Shown: positions 26,060 through 34,775 of the stretch, one piece after another | Position numbering within the stretch: position 1 is the stretch's first letter | How the letters are laid out: every line of letters begins with the position of its first letter | Origin: Nostoc sp. LPT | GTDB taxonomy: Bacteria; Cyanobacteriota; Cyanobacteriia; Cyanobacteriales; Nostocaceae | Length of the DNA: 64,000 nucleotides | Assembly (NCBI RefSeq): GCF_017115165.1 | Contig: NZ_JABXKF010000105.1 | Span: 1-64,000 of the forward strand | Reading direction: 5' to 3' | Program-made: the position numbers and the translations under genes | Notes under the pieces: generated by a model | Seen by the model: the letters and a program-made list of their open reading frames with translations, nothing else | What the model was told of the DNA's origin: nothing | Database searches by the model: none

Positions 26060-26665
26060 TTAAAATTTTGTTGAACGGTCTATAAGTGCTAGCCAGAGAC
26101 GGCGATGCCCACCAGGAGCGCTGTAAAAAAGTAAATCTACAAGCAGTTTTAGGGCCAAGTTGGTTAGTAAATCCGTTGAGATTTGCTCGTCCTCTTCCAT
26201 CCGCTCTTGGTAGGTGTTGCAAAAAGCATCAATATAGTCTCCAAGTAAAGCAGCCTGGTGAGGTTCTCGGTTATTTTCTGCCATTTGTTCTAACAGACCG
26301 ACAGCGCGGCGAATCAATTCCTGGTGCTGTTTGGCTAAGTAGCAGATGATCAAAACAAGCGATCGCGCTTCTTCGACATCTAGCTTTTTTCGCCCTCCTT
26401 GACCTTTGCGTAGAGGATTTGATTGGCGCAATCGCCATAAAGCTACGCGGTCTGGCACTCTTGACTCTAAATTCAGATCGGTTGCCGCCGAAAGCATTGC
26501 CTCTGAACCAATCCCAGTTAAGGTTTCTAGCGCCAACAGCACCAAGTCTAATTGGGTTTTGATATTGTCCCATTGAACTGTGTTTGGGGCTGGAAGCTTG
26601 ATTAAGTCCTCCCACTGGGAATTAGGAGTGGCTGAGTTGGCGGCCGAGTGCATAACTTTTAGCAT
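26060..26665 (-). CDS. DUF3038 protein
   Basis: A 201-residue soluble, mostly helical protein with the DUF3038 pattern (IKTQLDLVLLALETLTGIGSEAML, RVALWRLRQSNPLRKGQGGR, LEEARSL-like helices, DLLTNLALKLLVDLLFYSAPGG). It lies 250 bp upstream of the DUF4335 gene, on the same strand, a pairing retained across cyanobacteria. This suggests that the two work together, for example as a cytosolic and a membrane part of one complex. Function unknown. Confidence 0.85.
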   Translation of the reverse strand: MLKVMHSAANSATPNSQWEDLIKLPAPNTVQWDNIKTQLDLVLLALETLTGIGSEAMLSAATDLNLESRVPDRVALWRLRQSNPLRKGQGGRKKLDVEEARSLVLIICYLAKQHQELIRRAVGLLEQMAENNREPHQAALLGDYIDAFCNTYQERMEEDEQISTDLLTNLALKLLVDLLFYSAPGGHRRLWLALIDRSTKF

Positions 26666-27405
26666 AGGTGATCGAGCTGATAGGGGATGTTGCTGTTACC
26701 CATTTTGAAACCAGACTCTTAAGAATCAAGCTTGGTTTCCCATAGCTATGAGCCAGAGGCTTCAGCTAGCTTTTTTGTATGTGGTAAACAGTAGGTATCT
26801 TTGTCCTACTCTAGATGAAAATTTATTTTCGACAAAGTAAAAAATTATCAATTCTAATTAAGGTTTAGCCGAGTTTCGCTGCTAGCTCCGTATCAGAGTA
26901 TAAATAAACTATTGTTTTGAATGCTAACCGCTAGGGATCGCTAAGTAATTATGTAGAATACCTCCTAATTTGTTTGTGGTTTAAAATTTTGAAATTTCTT
27001 GATATTTATTACTTGGTCTTAATGTATACATAATTACTCTACAAATATTTTACCTGTTTGCTCAAGGCACTTTTTGCTGCTGGAGATTATCTCAACTTAG
27101 TTTTACTTGTGTGCAGCCTGTTATTTAGTATAGGCTGGGCAACATCAGGACGATTGACGCCTCCATGAATAAAACTGATCACAAACTTAAAAATTTGATA
27201 AAGTCAGCGTTTGAAGATGTTGGCGATTGATTTATTCCAACTTAGTTGGTACTATAACTCTAACCACAAACCACGCACATATCAGAACTCATTTATAAAG
27301 TTAATGAGCAGAGTTAATACTTTAGATACTTACCAAAACCCATGCTTTAGTATGGGTTACAGGTCATTCACTCAGTAAGAATAGCAACGCAATAATATAA
27401 CAACT
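26666..27405. other. Long spacer before the ModA-like gene
   Basis: 740 bp without a recognisable gene; very AT-rich. The only marked structure is a hairpin in the ModA leader, AACCCAT (27337-27343) with ATGGGTT (27352-27358), 48 bp before the start codon. It could be a short regulatory or attenuator stem. No known riboswitch consensus was recognised. Confidence 0.4.
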
Positions 27406-28335
27406 ATGAAAAAGCATTTTTTTGCCTTTTCACTGATAGCTTGTGCTATCAGTGTGACTCTGCCAACTCAGGCATTTGCACTTAAGCTATACGGTGCTGG
27501 AAGTTTGCGCGATAGTCTCACAGAAGTAGCTGAATCTTTTAACGAAAAATATGGAATTCCAGTAGAAACGCGATTTGGCCCGTCTGGTTTAACACGAGAA
27601 TTTATAGAACAAGAATTCTCTGAAACTGGAAAATCCGCAGATGTTTTTGCCAGTGCAGATATTGATAACCCTCAAACATTGTTTGAAGAAGGTTTGAGTG
27701 AACCTGTAGTCAACTTCACTAGCAACCGTATGACTGCTGTTGTTAGATCGGGACTTGGGATCACATCAGATAATTTGTTGGATTTTTTGCTAAAACCCGA
27801 AATCAAGGTGGGAACCTCTACACCTGTAGCAGATCCATCTGGTAACTATGCATGGGAGATATTTGACAAGTCCGATCAAGTTACACCTGGTAGCTCTCAA
27901 ATTCTGAAGAATAAAGCTTTACAGTTAGTAGGTGGTAATCCTAATGCTCCGATAGTTCCTAATGGCAAAAATAATTTAGTCTACTTTTTAGAAGAAACAA
28001 AACAGGCAGATATATTTTTAGCTTATTACACCAGTGGCAAGACTGCCCAAGCAACAGAAGGTGGTGACAATCTGCAAATAGTAGAGTTACCTGACTATTT
28101 AGCAACGAAAGCTGATTATGGATTGACTACACTGAAAAACGCCGATCCTGATAGTGAAAAGTTGGCCGAATATATCCTGTCACAAAAAGGGCAAGAAATT
28201 TTAGCAAAGTATGGATTTAGCTCACCCTCTACTTCTGTTCCCGAACATCAAGGGGCGGGTGGAATTTTGCTGGCGGTAGGGGTAGCTTTTATCTTGAATA
28301 AAAAGCAACTAATTAAATTAGACTACCACAGGTAG
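27406..28335 (+). CDS. ModA-like substrate-binding protein with PEP-CTERM-like tail
   Basis: A 309-residue exported protein of the molybdate/tungstate-type periplasmic binding family. A Sec signal peptide spans about 1-25 (AFSLIACAISVTLPTQAFA). The core has LYGAGSLRDSLTEVAESF, FGPSGLTREFIEQEF, DVFASADIDNP and GNYAWEIFDKS. The C-terminus is unusual: after YGFSSPSTS comes VPEHQGAGGILLAVGVAFIL and a basic end NKKQLIKL. That resembles a PEP-CTERM sorting tail (VPEP-like box, hydrophobic helix, basic residues). No modB/modC genes are adjacent. Thus it may be anchored or sorted by an exosortase and not feed a local ABC permease. Confidence 0.82.
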   Translation: MKKHFFAFSLIACAISVTLPTQAFALKLYGAGSLRDSLTEVAESFNEKYGIPVETRFGPSGLTREFIEQEFSETGKSADVFASADIDNPQTLFEEGLSEPVVNFTSNRMTAVVRSGLGITSDNLLDFLLKPEIKVGTSTPVADPSGNYAWEIFDKSDQVTPGSSQILKNKALQLVGGNPNAPIVPNGKNNLVYFLEETKQADIFLAYYTSGKTAQATEGGDNLQIVELPDYLATKADYGLTTLKNADPDSEKLAEYILSQKGQEILAKYGFSSPSTSVPEHQGAGGILLAVGVAFILNKKQLIKLDYHR

Positions 28336-28658
28336 AAAACTTCCTAATTTATTTCCTCAATCAAGATGGTCAATCTTTGGACACAGCATTGATTACTTCT
28401 CGCACTCCAGACGAAAGAAATAACACAATAGGTTGATTATTCAAGTCCACGAAGGGCTTTGTTCCCGTCGGTGCAAGACAAATTAATGTTGCTCTAGATA
28501 TGAACTATGTTCGCAGGCGCGTGAATGATGGCTATACCGATAACCTCTCGTTAGTAATCACCAAAGTTCCAGAACCAAGAATCTCATGTTTCTTGTTAGT
28601 TAGCTCATCTTGTCTGATGGTATATAAATTACGTAGAAACCGCCAATTATTGCCGTAG
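28329..28658 (+). pseudogene. Decayed C-terminal part of a PEP-CTERM secreted protein
   Basis: One continuous frame reads FLIYFLNQDGQSLDTALITS, DERNNTIG, a TGA, then LFKSTKGFVPVGARQINVAL, GYTDNLSLVITK and VPEPRISCFLLVSSSCLM, ending in a basic YKLRRNRQLLP and a stop. The pattern (FVPVGxRxIxV, YxDNLSLVL, VPEP, hydrophobic helix, RR) is that of exosortase substrates. The N-terminal part and a start codon are missing and one in-frame TGA interrupts it, so it is a pseudogene remnant. It begins at the stop of the ModA-like gene. Confidence 0.7.
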
Positions 28659-28812
28659 ATTTGATTATCTTCATCCTAACTTTGGGTGATTAAATCATAA
28701 ATGCGTGACAAGGAATAAGAAAAGACATTGACGTTGTGTTGAAGAAGCAGCTAATAATACTTTTATCCCACTACCCATAACCTTTTTGAGTAGCCATTTC
28801 TGACAATTTCAA

Positions 28813-29463
28813 CTAAATCTGGCTACTAATTTGCTGTCTTATCCATCCACGAAATGCTTTCATTGTCGCATTTCTGCCATTGGTTTTACTCAGTATTAAG
28901 TATTCGGGAATTAGTTGGGAAATTGAGAAGTTGGGGAAAATAGAACTGGTATTTGATTCTATATATTTACCATTAAAAAGCACGTTTATTTCCAGCTTTA
29001 TTCCATTCCATCGCCACAGTTCCGGTACTTTCAACGCTTGATAATTATTGAAACGAGTGCGGGAGGTAATATCAATTTCAATAGCCAAATCTGGAGGCGG
29101 GTCAGTATCTAAATTTATTCTATCTTTGCCCCTAATTTTAGCTTCATTTTGGATATAGAAACAATCATCGGGTTCTACTCCAGCATCCATACTTTCCTTA
29201 TCAAAAGTTGTGGAACCTAAACTCCAAAATTCCAGCTCGAGTTCTTCTAATAAAACTTTTAGCAAGTCCCCAATAATAACTTTAGCTACTTCATGCTCTG
29301 GTAATGGAGCCATTATTTCCAACACCCCTTGACTGTAACCTATCCGAGAGCTGCGATTGTCTCCCAATTCTGCTAAAATGCGTTTATATGCCGACCAGGA
29401 GACATCTTTAATCAACAACTGATGACCAGATCTAACAATTAGTTGATTGAGTTCAAGTAACAT
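28813..29463 (-). CDS. Uma2-family (DUF820) putative endonuclease
   Basis: Member of the family that is strongly expanded in cyanobacteria and has a PD-(D/E)XK-like fold. Visible are SWSAYKRILAELGDNRSSRI, YSQGVLEIMAPLPEHE, GVEPDDCFYI, PPPDLAIEIDITSRT and KVPELWRWNG. The catalytic acidic residues correspond to D in EPDDCFY, D in PPDLAIE and E in AIEID. I use the ATG at 29463 (MLLELNQL), 30 bp inside the open frame. Role in vivo not known; members are linked to mobile DNA. Confidence 0.85.
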   Translation of the reverse strand: MLLELNQLIVRSGHQLLIKDVSWSAYKRILAELGDNRSSRIGYSQGVLEIMAPLPEHEVAKVIIGDLLKVLLEELELEFWSLGSTTFDKESMDAGVEPDDCFYIQNEAKIRGKDRINLDTDPPPDLAIEIDITSRTRFNNYQALKVPELWRWNGIKLEINVLFNGKYIESNTSSIFPNFSISQLIPEYLILSKTNGRNATMKAFRGWIRQQISSQI

Positions 29464-29953
29464 CGCAAATTTCCTTCTCTTTATTAATAGCAATACGCTT
29501 GGTGTTAGTGATATTTTGCTCCCGAAGATTCCCCTAACACAATACAGTTTACTCTTAAGGCTTAAGTCTTTGTGGAAGTCAATTTTTTTAACGAACCGCC
29601 TTCACGCAGCGTCTCTTAGACAAGGACGCAAAGGAAGACAAGGAAGAAATGCTTAATTGAACTGTATTAGATTGTAGATAATTCACTGAGTACAATACCT
29701 TCGCCAAAAAAAGCACCTATATACTCAGCACAAGCTGGGCTATTAGTAGAAAAACTAAAAGCTGCAATGAAAGGTAAAATCTTAGTCTTCATACTGTTTT
29801 TATTCTGTAACTTCTGCTTCATCCTAACTTTGGGCGATGAAATATAGTAGTTTTCATTTGAATGCAACACATGGTTAGGGCACAGCATTCCTGTGCCCTT
29901 ACAGTGGTCTGTATTCCATGCAATTCAGAACCGCTATAGTTACTATTGCTACT
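29464..29953. other. Repeat-rich spacer between Uma2 and mutS2
   Basis: No gene is supported; the ORF at 29667-29888 has no family feature. A block (29580-29650: AACGAACCGCC, CGCAAAGGAAGACAAGG) resembles a common Nostoc dispersed repeat. CTTCATCCTAACTTTGGGCGAT at 29817-29838 repeats the sequence at 28669-28690 with one change. Confidence 0.4.
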
Positions 29954-32377
29954 TTATTTTATATGAACAACGGTAACACCACTGCCACCATCTGCTTGTT
30001 CTGCTGGTTCATAATTGTTCACTCTGGAATGCTGTTGCAAAAAGGCGTGAACTCCTTGTCGTAGCTTACCAGTACCGTACCCGTGAATAATCCAGATTGG
30101 GCCTGTAGCTTCCGAAATGGCTTTGTCTAAAATGTATTCAGCATCAGCCACCCGTTTACCACGCAAATCGATCGTATTTTGGGAAGTCCGAATTTCTGGG
30201 ACAATTTGCGGTGGCGGGGTTACTGCTGCTGGGGCTGGTTTGGGTTTGACAACTGGTTCGGCTTTTTGACCATCTAGAGATTCTACGTCTTCCAACTTCA
30301 CAGTCATCTTCATTAGCCCAAAGCGAACGCTTAACTCGCCATCTTCATTAGGGGCGGTGATTACTTCCGCTGTCTGTCCCAATTTGGGAACGCGGAGGCG
30401 ATCGCCTATCTTGGGCATAAACCCAACTTTTGGTTTTGCTGGCGTTACTGGCTGATATTGCTGGGCAATTTGATTCAAAGCATTGGTGGCTAGCTGGGCC
30501 TCTTGGGCTGTGGGCGTACCTTTCTGCAAACGGCGGATAACTTGGGCAATTTCACCTTTTGCTTGGGCGATCGCTTGCTGCACTGCTACTTCCTGTGAAG
30601 CCCGCAAACTGCTTTCCCTTTCCTCTAAACTTGTGGCTTTTGCAGATACTTCTTTATATAAACGTTCCGCTTGCTGCAACAAAACTTGGGCTTCCGCAGC
30701 TTTGGTTTCTTGGCGGCGACGTTGCGCTTCTAAACCAGCAATCACCTGGTTAACTTCATCTGTGGCTTCTCCAACTTGGGTTTTTGCCTGTTGTACCACT
30801 TCTGGTTTTAATCCCAAGCGCAGGGCAATGGTTAGGGCATTAGAACGTCCAGGTATGCCCCACAGCAGACGGTAAGTAGGCGACAAAGTACTTTCGTCAA
30901 ATTCTACAGAGGCATTTTCAAACCGATCGTCTTCGTATTTCAGGGCTTTTAGTTCGCCGAAGTGAGTGGTAGCGATCGCTAGTTGGGCATGGTTGGCGAG
31001 ATATTGCAACAAGGCGATCGCTAAAGCACTACCTTCTACTGGATCGGTTCCTGCGCCGACTTCATCGAGTAAAACTAGAGAATTGGGCATAGGGCATGGG
31101 GCATTGGAATCTCTCTCATCTCTTTGTACTTCCCCAGTTCCCAATGCTTCTAAAATCCGACTAATCCGGCGGATGTGTCCAGAGAAGGTAGACAAACTTT
31201 GCTGTAAGGATTGTTCATCGCCAATATCTGCCAGCACCTTATCAAACCAAGGCATTTCCACTGGTTCGCGGGCGGGGACAAATAAACCCACTTTGGCCAT
31301 TAATGCTGCTAAACCCAAAGTTTTTAAGGTTACAGTTTTACCGCCAGTATTTGGCCCGGTAATTGTTACTACTCGAATTTGCGGACTAATCAGTAAATCT
31401 ACAGGAACTACTGGTTGCCCTTGTTCGTGCTGTTGCTGCCACACTAACAGAGGGTGTCTTAAGTTCCGTAAGGTAATGATTTCCCTATCTTGTCGCTGGA
31501 TAAATCGCGGCGGATTCGCTCCTAACCAGTAGCTATATCGCGATCTAGCGGTTGCCAGATCCAAAGTGGTAGCGATCGCTAACAACCTTTCCAAATCTGG
31601 TTTGACTGCGGCTACTTGTTCTGTCAAAATGCGGCGAATCGTTTCTTCTTCGGCTTGTTCTCTTCTAATTATCTGCCGCAGCTGGTTGCCTAGAGGTACT
31701 ACTGAATTCGGTTCCACATACAGGGTGGCACCACTCGTAGAGGTATCGTGGACAATACCGGGGATGGCATCTTTTTGGGGTGCTTTTACAGGGATAACAA
31801 AGCGATCGCTCCGTTGCGTAATTAGCTGTTCTTGAACTGCGCCGGATTTTGCCTGTAAGATATTTTGCAGCTTTTGAGTAATTTGGCTGCGTAATCGCCG
31901 TAAGTCTGTGCGAATTTCTCCCAGTTTTTGACTCGCGCGGTCAGTTACCTGGGCCCGTTCATCAATACAGCGGTGAATTTCCTGTTCTAGTTCGGGATAA
32001 GTCCGCAAATCGGCAACCAAATCAGTCAATACCGGCAAATCTTCTTGATTGTCGATCACACGGCGCAAATTTCTGGCACCAGCGAGGGTGGTGGCGATCG
32101 CTAACAGTTCCTCCCCTGCCAAAACTCCACTACGTTCTGCCCGTTCTAAGGAATCGCCAATATCTTGAATTCCTTCAAATGACAGTCCTGTGGTCAGGCG
32201 AGTTTCCAGTTGGTAGATTTCTTTGGTTTGCTCTAATAACTGTTCGCTTTGGGTCTGAGAATCAGGTATTTTCAGATGACGCGCAGCTGTCGCCCCCAGT
32301 TTCGTTGCCGCAAAGGTGGCAAGATGCTGGCAGAGGCGAGGCCATTCTAATAATTCTAAGGTTTCAGATTGGATCAA
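29954..32377 (-). CDS. mutS2: Endonuclease MutS2
   Basis: An 807-residue MutS2: MutS core without mismatch-reading domain, ATPase with Walker A ITGPNTGGKT (about 336-345) and Walker B SLVLLDEVGAGTDP, coiled coil, then a KOW-like part and a C-terminal Smr nuclease domain (DLRGKRVADAEYILDKAI, IIHGYGTGKLRQGV). MutS2 acts on recombination intermediates or collided ribosomes, depending on species. Between the helix SRILEALGT and Walker B it carries an insert of about 20 residues (GEVQRDERDSNAPCPMPN), part of which is encoded by GGGCATN heptad repeats at 31085-31108. The rest looks intact. Confidence 0.93.
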   Translation of the reverse strand: MIQSETLELLEWPRLCQHLATFAATKLGATAARHLKIPDSQTQSEQLLEQTKEIYQLETRLTTGLSFEGIQDIGDSLERAERSGVLAGEELLAIATTLAGARNLRRVIDNQEDLPVLTDLVADLRTYPELEQEIHRCIDERAQVTDRASQKLGEIRTDLRRLRSQITQKLQNILQAKSGAVQEQLITQRSDRFVIPVKAPQKDAIPGIVHDTSTSGATLYVEPNSVVPLGNQLRQIIRREQAEEETIRRILTEQVAAVKPDLERLLAIATTLDLATARSRYSYWLGANPPRFIQRQDREIITLRNLRHPLLVWQQQHEQGQPVVPVDLLISPQIRVVTITGPNTGGKTVTLKTLGLAALMAKVGLFVPAREPVEMPWFDKVLADIGDEQSLQQSLSTFSGHIRRISRILEALGTGEVQRDERDSNAPCPMPNSLVLLDEVGAGTDPVEGSALAIALLQYLANHAQLAIATTHFGELKALKYEDDRFENASVEFDESTLSPTYRLLWGIPGRSNALTIALRLGLKPEVVQQAKTQVGEATDEVNQVIAGLEAQRRRQETKAAEAQVLLQQAERLYKEVSAKATSLEERESSLRASQEVAVQQAIAQAKGEIAQVIRRLQKGTPTAQEAQLATNALNQIAQQYQPVTPAKPKVGFMPKIGDRLRVPKLGQTAEVITAPNEDGELSVRFGLMKMTVKLEDVESLDGQKAEPVVKPKPAPAAVTPPPQIVPEIRTSQNTIDLRGKRVADAEYILDKAISEATGPIWIIHGYGTGKLRQGVHAFLQQHSRVNNYEPAEQADGGSGVTVVHIK
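31085..31108 (-). repeat. Heptad (STRR-like) repeat inside mutS2
   Basis: TGGGCATAGGGCATGGGGCA followed by TTGG is a run of GGGCATN heptamers, the same words that fill intergenic gaps at 46310-46330 and 48010-48045. Read on the minus strand it encodes NAPCPMPNS within MutS2, just before Walker B. Confidence 0.6.
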
Positions 32378-32626
32378 GGTTTCAACATCTAATCTGAAAT
32401 TATGGTAACAATTCTAGCTCCTAGATGGCTAAATATTAAAGGAGAAAATTTTGCTTTAGTCAATAGTCAATCCATTTTGGATTTTAGTCTGATACCTGCG
32501 CCGACACCTTAAGCCGACGCACCCTCCGGATCTTGGAACAGACTTTCAGATATAAAAGTTCATGTTGAAGATGAGTTAGTCGAAAGTGTTCGGTGCGACT
32601 TGTTTAGTGTAAGGCTAGATCACAAA

Positions 32627-33154
32627 ATGAAAATGTACTCTCAACGACTCTGTTTAGAACCGCTAGAACCGTATCATGCCGAACTGCTTTTTGATGGATT
32701 ACAGAGTGCCAGTATATACGACTTTATCGAAGATGTGCCGCCACAAAGTGTTGAATCGCTCCGCGAACGCTACATGGTACTGACGCGTCGTCAATCACCA
32801 GATGGAACGGAGATTTGGTTGAATTGGGCTGTCTGGTCACTTGTAGAGAAATACTACGTTGGATACGTTCAAGCAACAATTACTCTAAATAAAAGCGCAA
32901 TCGTTGCCTATGTGTTTTTCCCTAATTCATGGGGAAAAGGTTATGCACGCGAAGCTGTGACGTGTATGATTAATTATTTAGTTGAGACATACCAAATTCT
33001 GGATTTTTGTGCTTACGTTAATGTCCAAAATCATCGTTCTATTGCTTTATTGCATAACTTGGGATTTGTCAGCTCGACTTTTTTTCAAAATGTTGAGTCT
33101 AACCAAAATGAATTTAATCACGAAGTACAGTATCGAAAACAACACATAAACTAA
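32627..33154 (+). CDS. GNAT-family N-acetyltransferase (RimJ/RimL type)
   Basis: Acyl-CoA-dependent acetyltransferase. It starts MKMYSQRLCLEPLEPYHAEL, typical for RimJ/RimL-like proteins. It has the beta-bulge strand WAVWSLVEKYYVGYVQATI and motif A NSWGKGYAREAVTCMINYL (with G-K-G-Y-A binding the CoA pyrophosphate), and ends with the NHRSIALLHNLGF block. The open frame begins at a TTG at 32600; the ATG at 32627 with AAGG upstream fits the family. The acceptor substrate is unknown. Confidence 0.82.
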   Translation: MKMYSQRLCLEPLEPYHAELLFDGLQSASIYDFIEDVPPQSVESLRERYMVLTRRQSPDGTEIWLNWAVWSLVEKYYVGYVQATITLNKSAIVAYVFFPNSWGKGYAREAVTCMINYLVETYQILDFCAYVNVQNHRSIALLHNLGFVSSTFFQNVESNQNEFNHEVQYRKQHIN

Positions 33155-33451
33155 TTAAGTGGCGGCTATTTCTTGTACCAAAACGTAAGGTTGAACGATG
33201 AGAGTATTAAATCGCTTACTGCGATCGCCATTCTATTCTCCCACCTGTACTATCGTGGGTTTGGTAATCAATTGTTTATCAATCCACTGTTCCACTGATC
33301 GAATGTTATCACTGGCGATCGCTACTCCAACATCCACCAAGTCTAGCTCAAGCGCCACCAAAATTACTGCATCTCGTTGTACATGAGGAATTAACCATTC
33401 CCACTCTGCCTCATCCAAAATTTCTGTTAATTCCGCTCTTAAATCCGACAT
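33155..33451 (-). pseudogene. DUF2288 gene interrupted by an amber codon
   Basis: The first 72 residues (MSDLRAELTEILDEAEWEWL, IPHVQRDAVILVALELDLVD, VGVAIASDNI, WIDKQLITKP) are a standard DUF2288 protein. A TAG at 33233-33235 stops it, but the same frame continues without shift as NGDRSKRFNTLIVQPYVLVQ and ends at TAA (33155-33157), exactly the normal C-terminus of this family. The TAG occupies a position where relatives usually have Trp (TGG). It is either a fresh nonsense mutation or a read-through. Function of the family unknown. Confidence 0.75.
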
Positions 33452-33535
33452 TACTTCCCAATGTTTATTTGTAAATGGCTATTTTTACATTATTCACTAG
33501 TTCCGAGTTCCTGACAAATGACCAATGACAAATGA

Positions 33536-34573
33536 CTAAACTTCAGATTTCATTTCATCAATTTCAAATAAAGACACAATTACTCCAGCGATGGGAATAG
33601 ATATAAAAACACCTAATAATCCTGCTACTCTAGCCCCTACTAGTAAAGCAAAAAATACCACTACAGGATTAAGATTCAGCGCGCCCTGCATAATTCGAGG
33701 CGCAATCAAGTTGTCTTGTATCTGCTGGAGGACAATACAAGCCATTAATACTTTTACTGCTAACCAAACACCTTGAGACAACATAAATAAAGTAACTGTG
33801 CTTACTGCTAATGTCGCGCCTATACCAGGGATTATATCAACAATTCCGATTATTATTGACAAGCTCAAAGCAAAAGGTACTTTTAATAGTACAAACACTA
33901 AGAATGTTGAAATTGTTAAAAATGCACTTAATAGTAATTGACCTCTAAAAAATCCTAAAAAAGAATTTTTTATTATATTTGTAAATCTATTGCGACGCTG
34001 TTTGGGGACTATTTTCAAAATAAAATTCCACAGGTTCTCTCCATTTAACAGCATAAAAAAAGCCACCACTGCAATCAAGATAAAAGTTACAAAGTTCGTC
34101 ATAAAACCTTGTAAAATAGCTAAACTATTAACAAGAGTTGATACAGCCTGATTCCGCAATTGTTCTTCAATAAAACTTAAATCTATCTGTAAATTACGAT
34201 TTTTTAACAAACCTTCTAGTCCCTCTAATAAAGGCACTAAAGAATTTAAAAATGCAGTGATACTATCGATTAATTGTTGTCCTTGAGATAAAACCGTTAA
34301 ACTCACAGTAATTATCAAACCGCCTATAATCACAATACTGAGCAAGAAAACCACACCAACAGCTATACCGTGAGGCAAAAAACGCCGCAACCCTTGTACA
34401 GGATAACTGAGCAAAAAAGCTAAAATTGCCGCAAATGTAAAAATAACAATGACCGATTCAAAATAAGCTAAAAGTTGTACAATTGCCCAGCCAGAAGCAA
34501 CTAAAAGCAAAAATCGAACTAATGCCAGATTATTTAGTCGCTCCCAAAAATTCTTGGCTTCAAAGCCGCTCAT
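33536..34573 (-). CDS. AI-2E family membrane protein
   Basis: A 345-residue protein with about eight membrane segments, of the AI-2E/PerM family of transporters (N-terminal LVRFLLLVASGWAIVQLLAYF, FILIAVVAFFMLLNGENLW, central GFFRGQLLLSAFLTISTFLV, VDIIPGIGATLAV and the C-terminal QIQDNLIAPRIMQGALNLNP). Despite the name the substrate in cyanobacteria is unknown; ion/proton antiport is reported for some relatives. Stand-alone gene. The 3' end overlaps a stretch of CAAATGA/CCAATGA heptads (33511-33540). Confidence 0.88.
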   Translation of the reverse strand: MSGFEAKNFWERLNNLALVRFLLLVASGWAIVQLLAYFESVIVIFTFAAILAFLLSYPVQGLRRFLPHGIAVGVVFLLSIVIIGGLIITVSLTVLSQGQQLIDSITAFLNSLVPLLEGLEGLLKNRNLQIDLSFIEEQLRNQAVSTLVNSLAILQGFMTNFVTFILIAVVAFFMLLNGENLWNFILKIVPKQRRNRFTNIIKNSFLGFFRGQLLLSAFLTISTFLVFVLLKVPFALSLSIIIGIVDIIPGIGATLAVSTVTLFMLSQGVWLAVKVLMACIVLQQIQDNLIAPRIMQGALNLNPVVVFFALLVGARVAGLLGVFISIPIAGVIVSLFEIDEMKSEV

Positions 34574-34775
34574 AATAATTTGTAATACTCGCCAAAGGCG
34601 AGAAGCAAGTTACGTAATTCGTAATTCATAATGAGGAAATTATCCACCCCGGAAGATGGATGATTTATTTGTTAGAAGTCCCTTAGTTAATTCCTAAAAT
34701 GAATTGACTTTAAGATTAGATCAACCTAATAGCGATCGCTATCTCTTTAAAGCATACATCTCTTGCGTGTCTAAC

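Noticed and set aside
29667..29888. 73-codon minus-strand ORF
   Set aside because: A weak signal-peptide-like end (MKTKILPFIAAFSF) but the ORF stops soon after and is made partly of a direct repeat shared with 28669-28690.
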